Shown: in pieces, positions 1-7,942 of the stretch
How the letters are laid out: each line of letters begins with the position of its first letter
How positions within the stretch are numbered: position 1 is the stretch's first letter
Made by a program: the position numbers and the translations under genes
Source: Phocaeicola dorei
GTDB lineage: Bacteria > Bacteroidota > Bacteroidia > Bacteroidales > Bacteroidaceae
Length of the DNA: 64,000 bases
NCBI RefSeq assembly: GCF_013009555.1
Contig: NZ_CP046176.1
Span: 5,115,501 to 5,179,500, forward strand
Direction of reading: 5' to 3'
The notes under the pieces: generated by a model
Database searches by the model: none
Told to the model about the DNA's origin: nothing
The model's input: the letters and a program-made list of their open reading frames with translations, nothing else

Positions 1-141
1 GTTCCCCTCTATAGCACAGCTATGCGCCGAGAATAGAATTTCATTGTATTCTATAAAATCTTTCCTGCTCAGCTTCTCAGATACAAGTTCCTTGTACCGG
101 TTCACTAAAATATCATATCGGGAAATCAACTTGTCCTCCAT
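1..141 (-). CDS. Fic/DOC-family protein, N-terminal fragment (continues off the left edge)
   Basis: The leftward frame opens with ATG at 141 and stays open to the window edge, giving 47 residues. The end of the fragment reads SAHSCAIEGN, which matches the [S/T]xxxE[G/N] inhibitory motif of Fic proteins that carry their own autoinhibitory helix at the N terminus (class II). Such enzymes AMP-ylate target proteins, and the glutamate blocks ATP binding until released. The HPFx[D/E]GN catalytic motif would lie outside the window, so activity cannot be judged. A promoter-like TATCTTTG box lies just upstream on the same strand (159-166). The family call rests on one short motif. Confidence 0.6.
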   Translation of the reverse strand, partial: MEDKLISRYDILVNRYKELVSEKLSRKDFIEYNEILFSAHSCAIEGN

Positions 142-655
142 ATCAGTACCATTTTTTGCAAAGATACTAAATCTGACCAATATAACCCTGCATTCTATAT
201 GTAATTCCTTGATAAAAGTGTGATATCATTACTTTCCCCGCCCTACTGGTAGAACAATGGTAGAAAATAGAAAAAACATAACAAAACTCAAGATAAAACA
301 CCGGAACGGAGCGATTGCAAGACCGTCTGTCCGTACTTTCTCTCCTTCAAAAGGGTGGAGAAAACATTTTCTACCGGAATTCTACCCTGTTCCCGGCCAG
401 CCCAAAAGCGGCAAGAGCACAATCTTTTTATTGTATGTTTTTTACCATGTTCCTGTGATAGGAAAAGAGGTGCTTCAAAACTAAAATGACAGCTCCGAAA
501 AGTTACGGTTACTAATTATAACGCTTAAAAGGACCATATCAGACTCTTCATCGAGTTATGATACGATCCTTTCTTTAATCTTTTCAGGATGCTCAAATTT
601 CAAATTACAGGTTCATATTATCAAGGACTGAGCTCTGATACGCCTCTTTTCGGTA
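142..655. other. Intergenic region with paired GGTAGAA motifs
   Basis: No convincing gene is present. The heptamer GGTAGAA occurs at 248-254 and 259-265, and its reverse complement TTCTACC at 369-375 and 380-386. Both pairs have an 11-base start-to-start spacing and the two pairs are inverted relative to each other. This geometry suggests a protein binding array, such as operator or recombinase arm sites. A 75-codon frame at 257-484 overlaps the motifs but has no recognisable features and is not called. Confidence 0.4.
159..166 (-). promoter_or_regulatory. Promoter -7 box for the Fic-like gene
   Basis: Read leftward this is TATCTTTG, a perfect match to the Bacteroides -7 consensus TAnnTTTG, 17 bases before the start codon at 141. 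No clear TTTG -33 box is seen at the expected spacing. Confidence 0.5.
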
Positions 656-928
656 CTACCAGCGCATGGACTCCCTGATGGCTGCTACCATCAGCCGGAC
701 TATTCCGGCTATCAATACAAACCCGATGAATTTCAGGACGGGTCCCAGAAGTCTCATCCTCACCAGCACCACGAGTGCCGCCAGTTGGAGCAATCCCGCC
801 GCAGCCATGATCATTGCAGGCTGCTGCAGAAGCTCCCCGAAGTCTCCGTCCTGTATAGTCCGGACAACCTGCGGCCATCCTTCCTGCAGCCTCCCTGCCA
901 GGCTGTCAAACAGTTCATGCCATTCCAT
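656..928 (-). CDS. Small membrane protein, 90 aa, unknown function
   Basis: The protein has an amphipathic N-terminal half (MEWHELFDSLAGRLQEGW) followed by two hydrophobic segments at about residues 37-57 and 63-82, so it is probably an inner-membrane protein with two spans. It starts 26 bases after the stop codon of the fimbrillin-like lipoprotein gene on the same strand and is probably co-transcribed with it. I do not recognise the family. The size, an ATG start and the operon position support a real gene. Confidence 0.55.
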   Translation of the reverse strand: MEWHELFDSLAGRLQEGWPQVVRTIQDGDFGELLQQPAMIMAAAGLLQLAALVVLVRMRLLGPVLKFIGFVLIAGIVRLMVAAIRESMRW

Positions 929-954
929 TTTTCCTGCTTTTGAAGGTTAATATA

Positions 955-2772
955 TTACTGTTTCCTACTCCAGCTTTCCGGATCGATATAGAGATAATTG
1001 AACGCTTCATCCATTTTTGCGTACTCGGAACCCGGATAGTTCCGGTTGAACAGGTATTCTGTGTCACACCGCAAAAGCTTCCACTCACTGCTTCCTTCTT
1101 CCCGATAATACAAATGTACCATTGGAGTGCAATAACCAACACCGCTAACAGGATCTCTCGGCTCTTTTCTCTGGACCGGGAACTTGCAGGATACTATCCC
1201 TTTCCAAAAACGTACTCCTGCCGCTATGTCAACAGTGCAGCTTCCCAGTTCATCGCACCATTCATAGTCATCAATCTTGTTCTCCTTTTTGGCACTCGGT
1301 CTGTAGGAGTTGGATTCCAGTTTAAACTCCCTCTCCCATACAACCTTTACAGTCCCTTTCATGGCTTTCCTGCTTTTGTTTGAAAGCGTATAGACTATAT
1401 TGAACCAGTCATTATCAGGAACAGGATATGCCAGAAACGTATTGCATTTTTGGTTCTCCAATGTTATCATACGAAGTGCCGGTATATCAGTGGCCGGTCT
1501 CACCTCATACATCCATTCCCCGTCATTGGAATTCTGATCGTATCCGTAAGGCTTGAACCAGGTTGACTCCCCGTTCTTTTTGAACAGCACTGCCAGCCGG
1601 TATGTCCCCGGCACAGCCTGCACATAACAATACTTGCAGTATCCGTCCCATGCACCGTTTCCGCATTTGATATCAAACGGCTGGTACTGTTCCACAATCC
1701 TGTTCCCATCCATCAGCACGAACCGTGCCTGTCCGGCGAAGTCTTCCCCACCTCCACGGTTTCTATACCGCAAAAAGAATCCCCAGACCTTACCCTCACC
1801 GGTATAGGTGTCATAGCCATATCCCGTATAATTCGGCCGTATATAAATCCTGTCCGTCCCGCAATTCCTCATGACAATCCGGTCGGTCTTTCCGAAAGTG
1901 CTCCAATACTCCTCATCCATCGGCACATGGTCCACGTCCACCTCACAGTTATAACCGGATTTCATATTCAGAGTGTAAGTATAGATCATGCCGGGATTCC
2001 ACACATGGGTAGGCGGCAGGGCATAGGTGAAATCCCTCCCGTCCACATGTACATTGACAGTGATACCCTCAGCCGTACCCACAGGCATCAGGATCGCCTC
2101 CACATATACCGGAGAGGCATCGTCCAGTGTGTAGTTCCCTCCGGCCTTATATTCTCCGGGCTGTCCTGCCGGAAGGAGCTTTCCGGACGTGACATCCATG
2201 GACGCAGACAGCCTTACACCTCCAAAAGTGACCGCATCCACCATCCCGTCACCTGTATAATCATTCTTTTTTATCAGGATCCTGACCAGGGAGAGAGCAT
2301 GCTTCATCACAAGGGCCGCGCTCGGCTTCTCAACGCTTACCCCTCCTTCTCCATACATATAATCCTCCTGTGTCGTGATGTCCACAGGTATGGCGGTCAT
2401 GTCCGTATATTGTACATTATAAGGATAGTAGGCGGACACTTTCTGCTCAGCCGTCACCTCCACCTGTTTTCCGGCTTTCCACCGCCTGCCGTCAAAAGTG
2501 AAGGGTATGTTCACATCCCCTGCTGCTGTCACTCCCAGGCAATGCCCCTCCTTCCAGTTCTCCACCACGGCCCTCTGTTCCTGCATGTTCTCGATGATAG
2601 GGGCGATGCCGAGGTACACCTTTCCCGTATCCGGCTCTTCCGGGTTTCCGGGATTTTCCGGCTCCACTACGGGAGGAACCGGGGCCGGCAGCGGTTCCTC
2701 ATCCCGGCAGGAACATGTCATGCACGCCATGACCGCCATCAACAAATATCCGAATGTCTTCATTTTCTTCAT
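955..2772 (-). CDS. Fimbrillin-like surface lipoprotein
   Basis: The protein of 605 aa starts with a type II signal peptide (MKKMKTFGYLLMAVMACMTCSC), and the cysteine around residue 20-22 is the likely lipidation site. A proline/glutamate-rich spacer follows. Residues of about 50-290 resemble the Mfa-like/fimbrillin N-terminal domain of Bacteroidales pilus and surface lipoproteins (AYYPYN, MKHALSLVRI and TYTLNM patterns). Residues of about 300-605 form an extra beta-rich region that I do not recognise. The product should be exported to the outer surface, perhaps as an adhesin or anchor subunit. Such genes are common accessory cargo of Bacteroidales mobile elements. It lies downstream of the parA pair on the same strand, separated from the 77-aa gene by 11 bases, so partition and surface genes may be co-transcribed. 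Confidence 0.75.
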   Translation of the reverse strand: MKKMKTFGYLLMAVMACMTCSCRDEEPLPAPVPPVVEPENPGNPEEPDTGKVYLGIAPIIENMQEQRAVVENWKEGHCLGVTAAGDVNIPFTFDGRRWKAGKQVEVTAEQKVSAYYPYNVQYTDMTAIPVDITTQEDYMYGEGGVSVEKPSAALVMKHALSLVRILIKKNDYTGDGMVDAVTFGGVRLSASMDVTSGKLLPAGQPGEYKAGGNYTLDDASPVYVEAILMPVGTAEGITVNVHVDGRDFTYALPPTHVWNPGMIYTYTLNMKSGYNCEVDVDHVPMDEEYWSTFGKTDRIVMRNCGTDRIYIRPNYTGYGYDTYTGEGKVWGFFLRYRNRGGGEDFAGQARFVLMDGNRIVEQYQPFDIKCGNGAWDGYCKYCYVQAVPGTYRLAVLFKKNGESTWFKPYGYDQNSNDGEWMYEVRPATDIPALRMITLENQKCNTFLAYPVPDNDWFNIVYTLSNKSRKAMKGTVKVVWEREFKLESNSYRPSAKKENKIDDYEWCDELGSCTVDIAAGVRFWKGIVSCKFPVQRKEPRDPVSGVGYCTPMVHLYYREEGSSEWKLLRCDTEYLFNRNYPGSEYAKMDEAFNYLYIDPESWSRKQ

Positions 2773-2783
2773 TTTTATGTTCT

Positions 2784-3017
2784 TTATTCTTTCTCCACTC
2801 TCTCGAAGAACTCCCGTATGGCCTGTGCTATGACCTGCTTCTCCTTCATTCCGGCGTCAACAGCGTATTTCTTCACCTTGCGGTGCAGTTCCAACGGATA
2901 CTCCAGTGAGGTTCTGGCCAGTGCTTCCCCTTTCTTCCCCTCCTCCGGAGTGGAGTGTGTGGGACGGTTTGGTGTCCCGCCCTGCAGAATCTCGTCAATT
3001 CCAATAAATTTTCCCAT
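2784..3017 (-). CDS. Ribbon-helix-helix DNA-binding protein, likely ParA partner
   Basis: This 77-aa protein has a flexible, polar N terminus (residues 1-35) and a C-terminal stretch TSLEYPLELHRKVKKYAV followed by two helices. That fits a ribbon-helix-helix fold: one beta strand, then helix-turn-helix. Small RHH proteins encoded directly after ParA act as centromere-binding proteins and autorepressors (ParG and omega type). It starts 14 bases after the parA stop codon. RHH proteins of this class bind short tandem repeats, which fits the octamer array in front of parA (3869-3924). The DNA-binding role is an inference from fold pattern and position. Confidence 0.65.
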   Translation of the reverse strand: MGKFIGIDEILQGGTPNRPTHSTPEEGKKGEALARTSLEYPLELHRKVKKYAVDAGMKEKQVIAQAIREFFERVEKE

Positions 3018-3031
3018 ATTCTTTTTTACTT

Positions 3032-3811
3032 TTATTTGTTGTCAACCATATTCAATCTGGACAGGATCTCCCGGGTAAGGGACCGGTAGTCCGCCGCTCC
3101 ACTGCTGTTCCTGCTGTAAGATACGACATCCGTCTTTCTGCCCATGGACTCTGCCACCCTGATGGAACGGCTGATGACCGTGGAAAAGACCGTTTCCCCG
3201 TACTGTTTCCGCATCGCTTCCAATATCTCCGCATGCAATGTAGTCCTTCTGTCATACTGTGTCACCAGCATGCCGAGCAGGTTCAGTTCCCTGTTGATCT
3301 TCCTCCGTATTACAGCAACCGTATCCAGGATGGAAACCAGACCATATAAAGAAGCCACTTCCGGCTGCACCGGTATAATCAGGTCGGTGGCGGCCACAAG
3401 CGCGTTGACCGTGATCAGTCCGACGGCCGGCGGGCAGTCAAGGAGCACAAAATCGTACCCTTCATCCGTTCTGGCAGCCAGTTCTTTAAGGAAGTTTTCC
3501 CTCCCGTATTCGTTCTGCAGAAGATACTCCGCATCCGCCATTTTCCTGCATGACGGGCACAGGGATATATTCTCCTGCAACCGTATCCGTGGAAGCCGCG
3601 TTTCCTTGCCATCCACCGCACCCTGCAAGGCCGAGAAAACCGTTTCTTCCGGATCTGTCACCCCCAAAGCCGAGGTCAGAGTGGCTTGCGGATCCAAATC
3701 AGCAAGAAGGACCTTGTATCCTTTTCGTGCCAGTTCGAACCCCACATTGGTAGTGGTAGTAGTCTTGCCAACTCCACCCTTCTGATTATGGACTGCTATA
3801 ATTTTCACCAT
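3032..3811 (-). CDS. parA: ParA-family partition ATPase
   Basis: The protein of 259 aa has the deviant Walker A box KGGVGKTTTT at residues 11-20, a second motif LLADLDPQ and the Walker B region FVLLDCPP, all standard for the ParA/MinD/Soj family. The ATPase binds nonspecific DNA in its ATP form and positions a DNA cargo bound by a partner protein. It has no N-terminal DNA-binding extension (type Ib-like), which suits an RHH partner such as the 77-aa gene just downstream. ParA genes are usual on plasmids and on ICEs that need maintenance after excision. The octamer array at 3869-3924 lies between 58 and 113 bases upstream of the start codon. Confidence 0.88.
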   Translation of the reverse strand: MVKIIAVHNQKGGVGKTTTTTNVGFELARKGYKVLLADLDPQATLTSALGVTDPEETVFSALQGAVDGKETRLPRIRLQENISLCPSCRKMADAEYLLQNEYGRENFLKELAARTDEGYDFVLLDCPPAVGLITVNALVAATDLIIPVQPEVASLYGLVSILDTVAVIRRKINRELNLLGMLVTQYDRRTTLHAEILEAMRKQYGETVFSTVISRSIRVAESMGRKTDVVSYSRNSSGAADYRSLTREILSRLNMVDNK

Positions 3812-3868
3812 ATCTATTTGTTTTTTAGTGTGTTACGAAGTTAAGGAAAATAATTCTCTTTTCCAATA

Positions 3869-3924
3869 TTTTGATGTTTTAATGCTTTAATATTTATATA
3901 TTTTAACACTAAAATATTTTGATA
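3869..3924. repeat. AT-rich octamer array 1, candidate par operator/centromere
   Basis: Seven consecutive 8-base units can be read: TTTTGATG, TTTTAATG, CTTTAATA, TTTATATA, TTTTAACA, CTAAAATA, TTTTGATA. The array lies just upstream of parA. Similar arrays occur at 8819-8866, 16981-17020 and 17191-17270. The 15-mer TTCTTTTTTCAAAGG occurs 31 bases away at 3956-3970. The 8-base period fits tandem binding of RHH centromere proteins, which is an inference. Confidence 0.55.
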
Positions 3925-4014
3925 CCATGATCTCCCATAACGAAGGAACTTTCATTTCTTTTTTCAAAGGAAGACGGACCATACCGGAAGCCGCGGAAGG
4001 CTCTATAATGAACT

Positions 4015-4284
4015 TCATCCCAGGCCTCCTTTCACACAAAGCCGTAATGCCACCATGAACCAGGCCAGACAAATCAGAGCGGGAACCTGTGATACGAAAG
4101 ATGCGCATATTAATGCAGAGAAAACAAAAGAGGCATGACCAAGCAGCAGGACCTGGCGGTTGGATACGCCCTCTTCAAGTACAGAAGAAAAGAATTGGTT
4201 TTTACGGTTCAGCCATAATTGAATAGCTGAAGATTTGCTTGCGACATTTATGTCGGGAGCAAAAATAGAAACTGTTTGTTTCAT
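4015..4284 (-). CDS. Hypothetical membrane protein, 89 aa
   Basis: The frame begins MKQTVSIFAPDINVASKSSA and contains one long or two short hydrophobic stretches in the second half (LLLGHASFVFSALICASFV and VPALICLAWFMVALRLCV). No family is recognised. It is preceded by an unusually long leader (see 4285-4545) with a TATATTTG promoter box on the same strand. A gene is plausible but codon evidence is weak; it could also be a chance frame. Confidence 0.4.
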   Translation of the reverse strand: MKQTVSIFAPDINVASKSSAIQLWLNRKNQFFSSVLEEGVSNRQVLLLGHASFVFSALICASFVSQVPALICLAWFMVALRLCVKGGLG

Positions 4285-4545
4285 AACTGTAATGGTATTT
4301 GGCATTTTAGGCAGAAAAAAGAACGGCTGCCATTTCCCGTGTCGCCAAACACCATCACAGTCACTGCCAGAGCAGAATTGTAAATCGGGAAAGACAGCCG
4401 TAGCTTAGTATCTTTATCATTTTCATAAACTCATGAAAATGGTTATATATAGGCATAAAAAAAGCCCGACTATTTGTGAGCAATTAATCGCTGCCCAGCG
4501 ACAATGAAACACATTGAATGGTATTTGGCACTGCAAATATACGAA
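4285..4545 (-). promoter_or_regulatory. Structured leader or small RNA with promoter box
   Basis: Leftward transcription could start from TATATTTG at 4537-4544 (TAnnTTTG consensus). The predicted transcript has a hairpin TCGCTGGGCAGCGA followed a little later by a T-rich run, and a second hairpin TTTCATGAGTTTATGAAA. Between these and the 89-aa frame is a possible 19-codon peptide starting MIKILSYGCLS. The 14-mer AATGGTATTTGGCA occurs both near 4521 and near 4290. This could be a leader, attenuator or independent small RNA; its function is unknown. Confidence 0.35.
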
Positions 4546-4608
4546 TAATACATTAAACTGCCAAAGAAAGAAAAGGGAAGATCTCTTTTTTTTGTAGAAA
4601 TATGGATA

Positions 4609-4646
4609 CAGCACAAAAAGGTTGTGCCGGTCCGCCCTTACATTTG
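4609..4646 (+). promoter_or_regulatory. 38-bp promoter module, copy 1 (drives the ArdC operon)
   Basis: The 38-base segment begins CAGCACAAAAAGGTTGTGCC and ends with the -7 box TACATTTG (4639-4646), 26 bases before the start codon at 4673. An identical copy in inverted orientation lies at 16019-16056 in front of the mobilisation operon. Such conservation between otherwise unrelated upstream regions implies a shared regulator or operator. No TTTG -33 box is evident, so an activator may be required. Confidence 0.65.
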
Positions 4647-4672
4647 TCCCATTAACCATAAAAAAATACACA

Positions 4673-4870
4673 ATGGAAGAAATGGAATTGATACACAAGG
4701 TGGAAAACGGGGAATTGGACATGCTTGGTTATGTCATGCTCAACCCGGAATTGAAGGAACCGTTTTCGGACTATGCCCGGGGCAATGGCATCACCTGTCC
4801 CACAGCAGCGGATGCGGTGCGTTTTTTGAAGGAATACGAGGAAAGGCTTTATCAGGAACTGCTGCCATGA
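4673..4870 (+). CDS. Small acidic protein, 65 aa, first gene of the ArdC operon
   Basis: The start at 4673 (MEEMELIHKVENGELD) follows the shared promoter module and avoids an upstream stretch that would translate promoter DNA. The protein is acidic, soluble and has no recognised family; a central segment (LNPELKEPFSDYARGNGI) looks helical. Its stop codon overlaps the start of the ArdC-like gene (ATGA), so translation is coupled. Position and acidity make an antirestriction accessory role possible, but this is speculation. Confidence 0.65.
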   Translation: MEEMELIHKVENGELDMLGYVMLNPELKEPFSDYARGNGITCPTAADAVRFLKEYEERLYQELLP

Positions 4871-6486
4871 ACGGGAAGGTACTGGAAAGATACGCGGAAC
4901 TGATGATTGACAAGATCAGGCAGATGTCCGCCGGTGAATGGCAGAAGCCCTGGTTCACCCCCCGTACCGGCCTGCCACAGAACATATCAGGGCGTCCGTA
5001 CAACAGCATGAACCGTCTTATGCTCTACATGGAGATGGACAGGATGGGATACACCCTCCCGGTATTCATGACCTTCCGTCAGCTGAAGGATGAGAACCTG
5101 ATGGTCATAAAAGGATCGCACGCCCTTCCCGTGACTTTTTACGATATCACCGTGAAGCATAAGACGACGGGAGAAAAAATCAGCTTCGATGATTACAAAA
5201 GCCTCCCGGAACTTCAGAAGCAGGAATATAAGGTGACTCCCTTCATGAAACATTTCTATGTGTTCAACATAGACCAGACGGATTTCAAGGAAAAATATCC
5301 GGAGCGGTATGAGGACATGAGGGTCAGATTCTCCGGTCCTGCCGTAGCGGACAACGTAAAAGGAAACGGGAACCCCCGGCTGGATAAAATGATAAAGGAA
5401 CAGAAATGGCTCTGTCCCATAGAACTGAAGGTGCAGGACAGGGCATATTACAGCCCGTCCCAAGACAGGATCGTTCTTCCGGCTCCGGGACAATTCAAGG
5501 ACATGGAATCATTCCAGATGACCGCCCTTCACGAAATGGCCCACTCCACCGGGCATTCCTCACGACTGGACCGAGGGCTGCATCACCCGTTCGGAACGTG
5601 CGGATATGCCCGGGAGGAAATCATCGCCGAATTCACAGCTGCCGTCGCAGGCAGGGACCTGGGGATAGCCGTAACTCCGAGAAAGGAGAACGCACAGTAT
5701 CTGAAAAGCTGGCTGTCAAATTTGAAGGAGGACCCCGGCTATGTCATGAGTGTGTTACGGGAGGCCGGCAAAGCATCCGCCATGATAGAGGAAAGTGTGG
5801 AAAAACAGCACACCCTGGCAGACACATCCGCCAGGGAAGAGGACGTATCCCCACTTCCCATAAAAGAAGAAGGAAACAACGAAACGGTTCCTTCCGGCAT
5901 TCTCGATATGTATGACCGCTCGAAAGAACAATATCCGGATGCAATGGCCCTCATCCGTGTGGGGGATGAATACAAGGCATATAATCAGGATGCGGAAAGA
6001 CTCCATGAGGTACTTGGCGTATGCGCAAGGAAAGCGGTGTCGGGAAAAGACGGCACGCCGGTCATGACAGCCTCGTTCCGTCACGTCGATCTGGATACGC
6101 ATCTCCGTAGTATAATCAAGGCAGGCAGCAAGGTCACAATCAACCATTATGAGAAAGCAGCCGCGCCGGACAAGAGCATGACGACCCCTCTTCTTTTCAA
6201 GGGCGGCCGTCGTGAGATAGAGATCACATCCGCAGGCGCGGTCATACGTACCAACGGGAACCAATATGATGCGACCGGCATATTGAAGGGGCTGGAAAAA
6301 GCCGGAATAGATGTCAGGAACATATCCGGCAGCCAATGGGAAAGCATGTTACGGGGACGGGGAACCGTCCTGAACCCCGCAAAACAGAAAATGCTGTTCT
6401 CTATCCGGAAACAGCCCTCCGGCTACGGTGTGCGTATAGCGGACATCAGCGGAAAGATTTCCTCATCAGTTCAAAGAGAATTATGA
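4867..6486 (+). CDS. ArdC-type antirestriction protein with extra C-terminal domain
   Basis: This 539-aa protein has an N-terminal ArdC-like ssDNA-binding domain (residues of about 1-150; KPWFTPRTGLPQNISGRPYN is typical) and a zincin metalloprotease-like domain with the motif LHEMAHSTGH at about residues 219-228 and a downstream EEIIAEFTAA helix. ArdC proteins bind ssDNA and protect incoming DNA from restriction during conjugation. The protein is longer than usual: residues of about 440-515 form an additional domain (FKGGRREIEITSAGAVIRTN) that recurs at the C terminus of the next gene product. The start overlaps the upstream stop codon. It is the second gene of an operon that begins at the shared promoter. 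Confidence 0.85.
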   Translation: MNGKVLERYAELMIDKIRQMSAGEWQKPWFTPRTGLPQNISGRPYNSMNRLMLYMEMDRMGYTLPVFMTFRQLKDENLMVIKGSHALPVTFYDITVKHKTTGEKISFDDYKSLPELQKQEYKVTPFMKHFYVFNIDQTDFKEKYPERYEDMRVRFSGPAVADNVKGNGNPRLDKMIKEQKWLCPIELKVQDRAYYSPSQDRIVLPAPGQFKDMESFQMTALHEMAHSTGHSSRLDRGLHHPFGTCGYAREEIIAEFTAAVAGRDLGIAVTPRKENAQYLKSWLSNLKEDPGYVMSVLREAGKASAMIEESVEKQHTLADTSAREEDVSPLPIKEEGNNETVPSGILDMYDRSKEQYPDAMALIRVGDEYKAYNQDAERLHEVLGVCARKAVSGKDGTPVMTASFRHVDLDTHLRSIIKAGSKVTINHYEKAAAPDKSMTTPLLFKGGRREIEITSAGAVIRTNGNQYDATGILKGLEKAGIDVRNISGSQWESMLRGRGTVLNPAKQKMLFSIRKQPSGYGVRIADISGKISSSVQREL

Positions 6487-6526
6487 CAACCAAACGCTGA
6501 GCCACCGGCATGACGGGCATACATAT

Positions 6527-7912
6527 ATGAGAATAACAGATTTTTTTATAAGACGTGCCCAGCTCAGAGAACTGGGAAAAAACCCGCAATTGATCACCGC
6601 GGTCGAGAATCCGTCAGAGAAGATGCAGCTGGCCGCCGTCCGGCAGAATCCGGATCTGGTTTCGGTTCTGGACAATCCTACGGAGGAGGTACAGCTGGCC
6701 GCTGTCAGACAAAAGGCGGACTGTCTGCTCCAGCTCCGTGAGCCGACAGAAAAGGTCTGTCTGGCCGCCATAGCCGAAAATCCGGAAATGATACGCTATA
6801 TCCATGAACCCACGGAAAAGATGCAGCTGCTGGTCGTCAGACGGAATCCGGAAATGATCACCCTTCTGGAAAATCCGTGCGAGAGGGCGCAGCTGCTGGC
6901 CGTGATGGCGGATCCCGGGCTGATCACCGCTATCGGCAGCCCTTCCGCAAACACGCAGCTCTCCGTTGTAAGGAAGGATCCGCACCTCATCCGGGAGATA
7001 AGCGTACCCGACTGGAAGGCCCAGCTGTATGCGGTCGGACAGGATCCGGAACTGATAAGGTTTATCAGCGAACCGGCGGAAAAAGTACAGCTGTCTGTCC
7101 TTAACGGGGACGCCTCCCTGATAAGACTCGTGAGAACCCCCACGGAAAAGGCACAGATGCTGGCCGTTGGCAGAAATTCCTCCCTGATAGGCCATATCAG
7201 GAATCCCACGGAGAAAGTCCAGCTGATGGCGGTGCATGACAGTCCGGCAAACATCCTGAGGATAAAGAACCCGTCCCGGCAGGCATACCTGTCATGTCTC
7301 GGTTCCGTCATGCCCGGAGGGACCGCAGGCATCCATTTCAAGGAGGACATTTCAGAAGCGGTAAAGAATCTTTTTACCAGGCTCGGGGAAATAGAGGAGA
7401 GATATGGAGAGCTTATGCGGGATGCCGGGCATATGGACACCTACGACGCCAGATACGAAGCGACGGAAAAGGCGGAAGCCTACCGTACAAGAAAAATTTC
7501 CGCGGCAGTCGGCACGTTCAGGAAAGAGGCGGTCCTGGAAACTTCCGCTGTTCCGGAAAAGACTGTTGCCATGGAGAAAACAGAGGCAACGGAGGCGCAA
7601 CCGTCCTCCGGAGAAATGAGGTTCAAGGGCGGCCGCCGTGAACTGACCATAAGGAACGGAAGTGCGGTGCTCCGCACCAACGGGGAGAGTTTTGACGCGA
7701 CGGATATCCTGAAAGGCATGAGCGCCCACGGGGTTGACATAGGCAGGGTATCCGGAAAGGCCATGAGCGAGATGTTGAAAGGCAACAAGACCGCTTTGCC
7801 CGGAGCATCGGGAAACTCGGTGTTCGCTATTGTCAAGGGACCGGCGGGCTACGGCCTGAAGGCCTTCCAGATCGCCAAACAGGTTCATTCGGCTGCCGCT
7901 CAGGAAATATGA
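6527..7912 (+). CDS. 22-residue repeat protein with ArdC-shared C-terminal domain
   Basis: The protein has 461 aa. After a short N-terminal helix, about ten tandem units of exactly 22 residues run to about residue 245, with a consensus near NPTEKVQLAAVRQNPDLIRYI. The pattern resembles DUF4116/LRV-type alpha-solenoid repeats. A coiled linker follows (EEDISEAVKNLFTRLGEIEE onward). Residues of about 363-440 (FKGGRRELTIRNGSAVLRTN) are a clear relative of the C-terminal domain of the upstream ArdC-like protein. The gene starts 40 bases after the ArdC stop codon and belongs to the same operon. It has no signal peptide, so it is cytoplasmic. A role as a protein-binding scaffold working with ArdC is an inference; the biochemical function is unknown. 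Confidence 0.75.
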   Translation: MRITDFFIRRAQLRELGKNPQLITAVENPSEKMQLAAVRQNPDLVSVLDNPTEEVQLAAVRQKADCLLQLREPTEKVCLAAIAENPEMIRYIHEPTEKMQLLVVRRNPEMITLLENPCERAQLLAVMADPGLITAIGSPSANTQLSVVRKDPHLIREISVPDWKAQLYAVGQDPELIRFISEPAEKVQLSVLNGDASLIRLVRTPTEKAQMLAVGRNSSLIGHIRNPTEKVQLMAVHDSPANILRIKNPSRQAYLSCLGSVMPGGTAGIHFKEDISEAVKNLFTRLGEIEERYGELMRDAGHMDTYDARYEATEKAEAYRTRKISAAVGTFRKEAVLETSAVPEKTVAMEKTEATEAQPSSGEMRFKGGRRELTIRNGSAVLRTNGESFDATDILKGMSAHGVDIGRVSGKAMSEMLKGNKTALPGASGNSVFAIVKGPAGYGLKAFQIAKQVHSAAAQEI

Positions 7913-7942
7913 TCAAAGACTGAAGAAAAGAGAAGTATAAAG

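Noticed and set aside
257..484. 75-codon rightward frame
   Set aside because: No recognised motif, biased composition and overlap with the GGTAGAA operator-like pairs.
4622..4672. An upstream start giving MCRSALTF before the 65-aa protein, and the same start before the BfmA-like protein
   Set aside because: Both extensions translate the same conserved promoter module, so they reflect shared promoter DNA and not shared protein sequence.
5406..5915. Overlapping 169-codon frame inside the ArdC-like gene
   Set aside because: It is a shadow of a gene with clear domain motifs; residues are arginine/glycine-rich as usual for out-of-frame reading.
6614..7440. Long antisense frames with periodic sequence opposite the repeat protein
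   Set aside because: The periodicity is inherited from the 66-base DNA repeats of the sense gene; no independent gene evidence.
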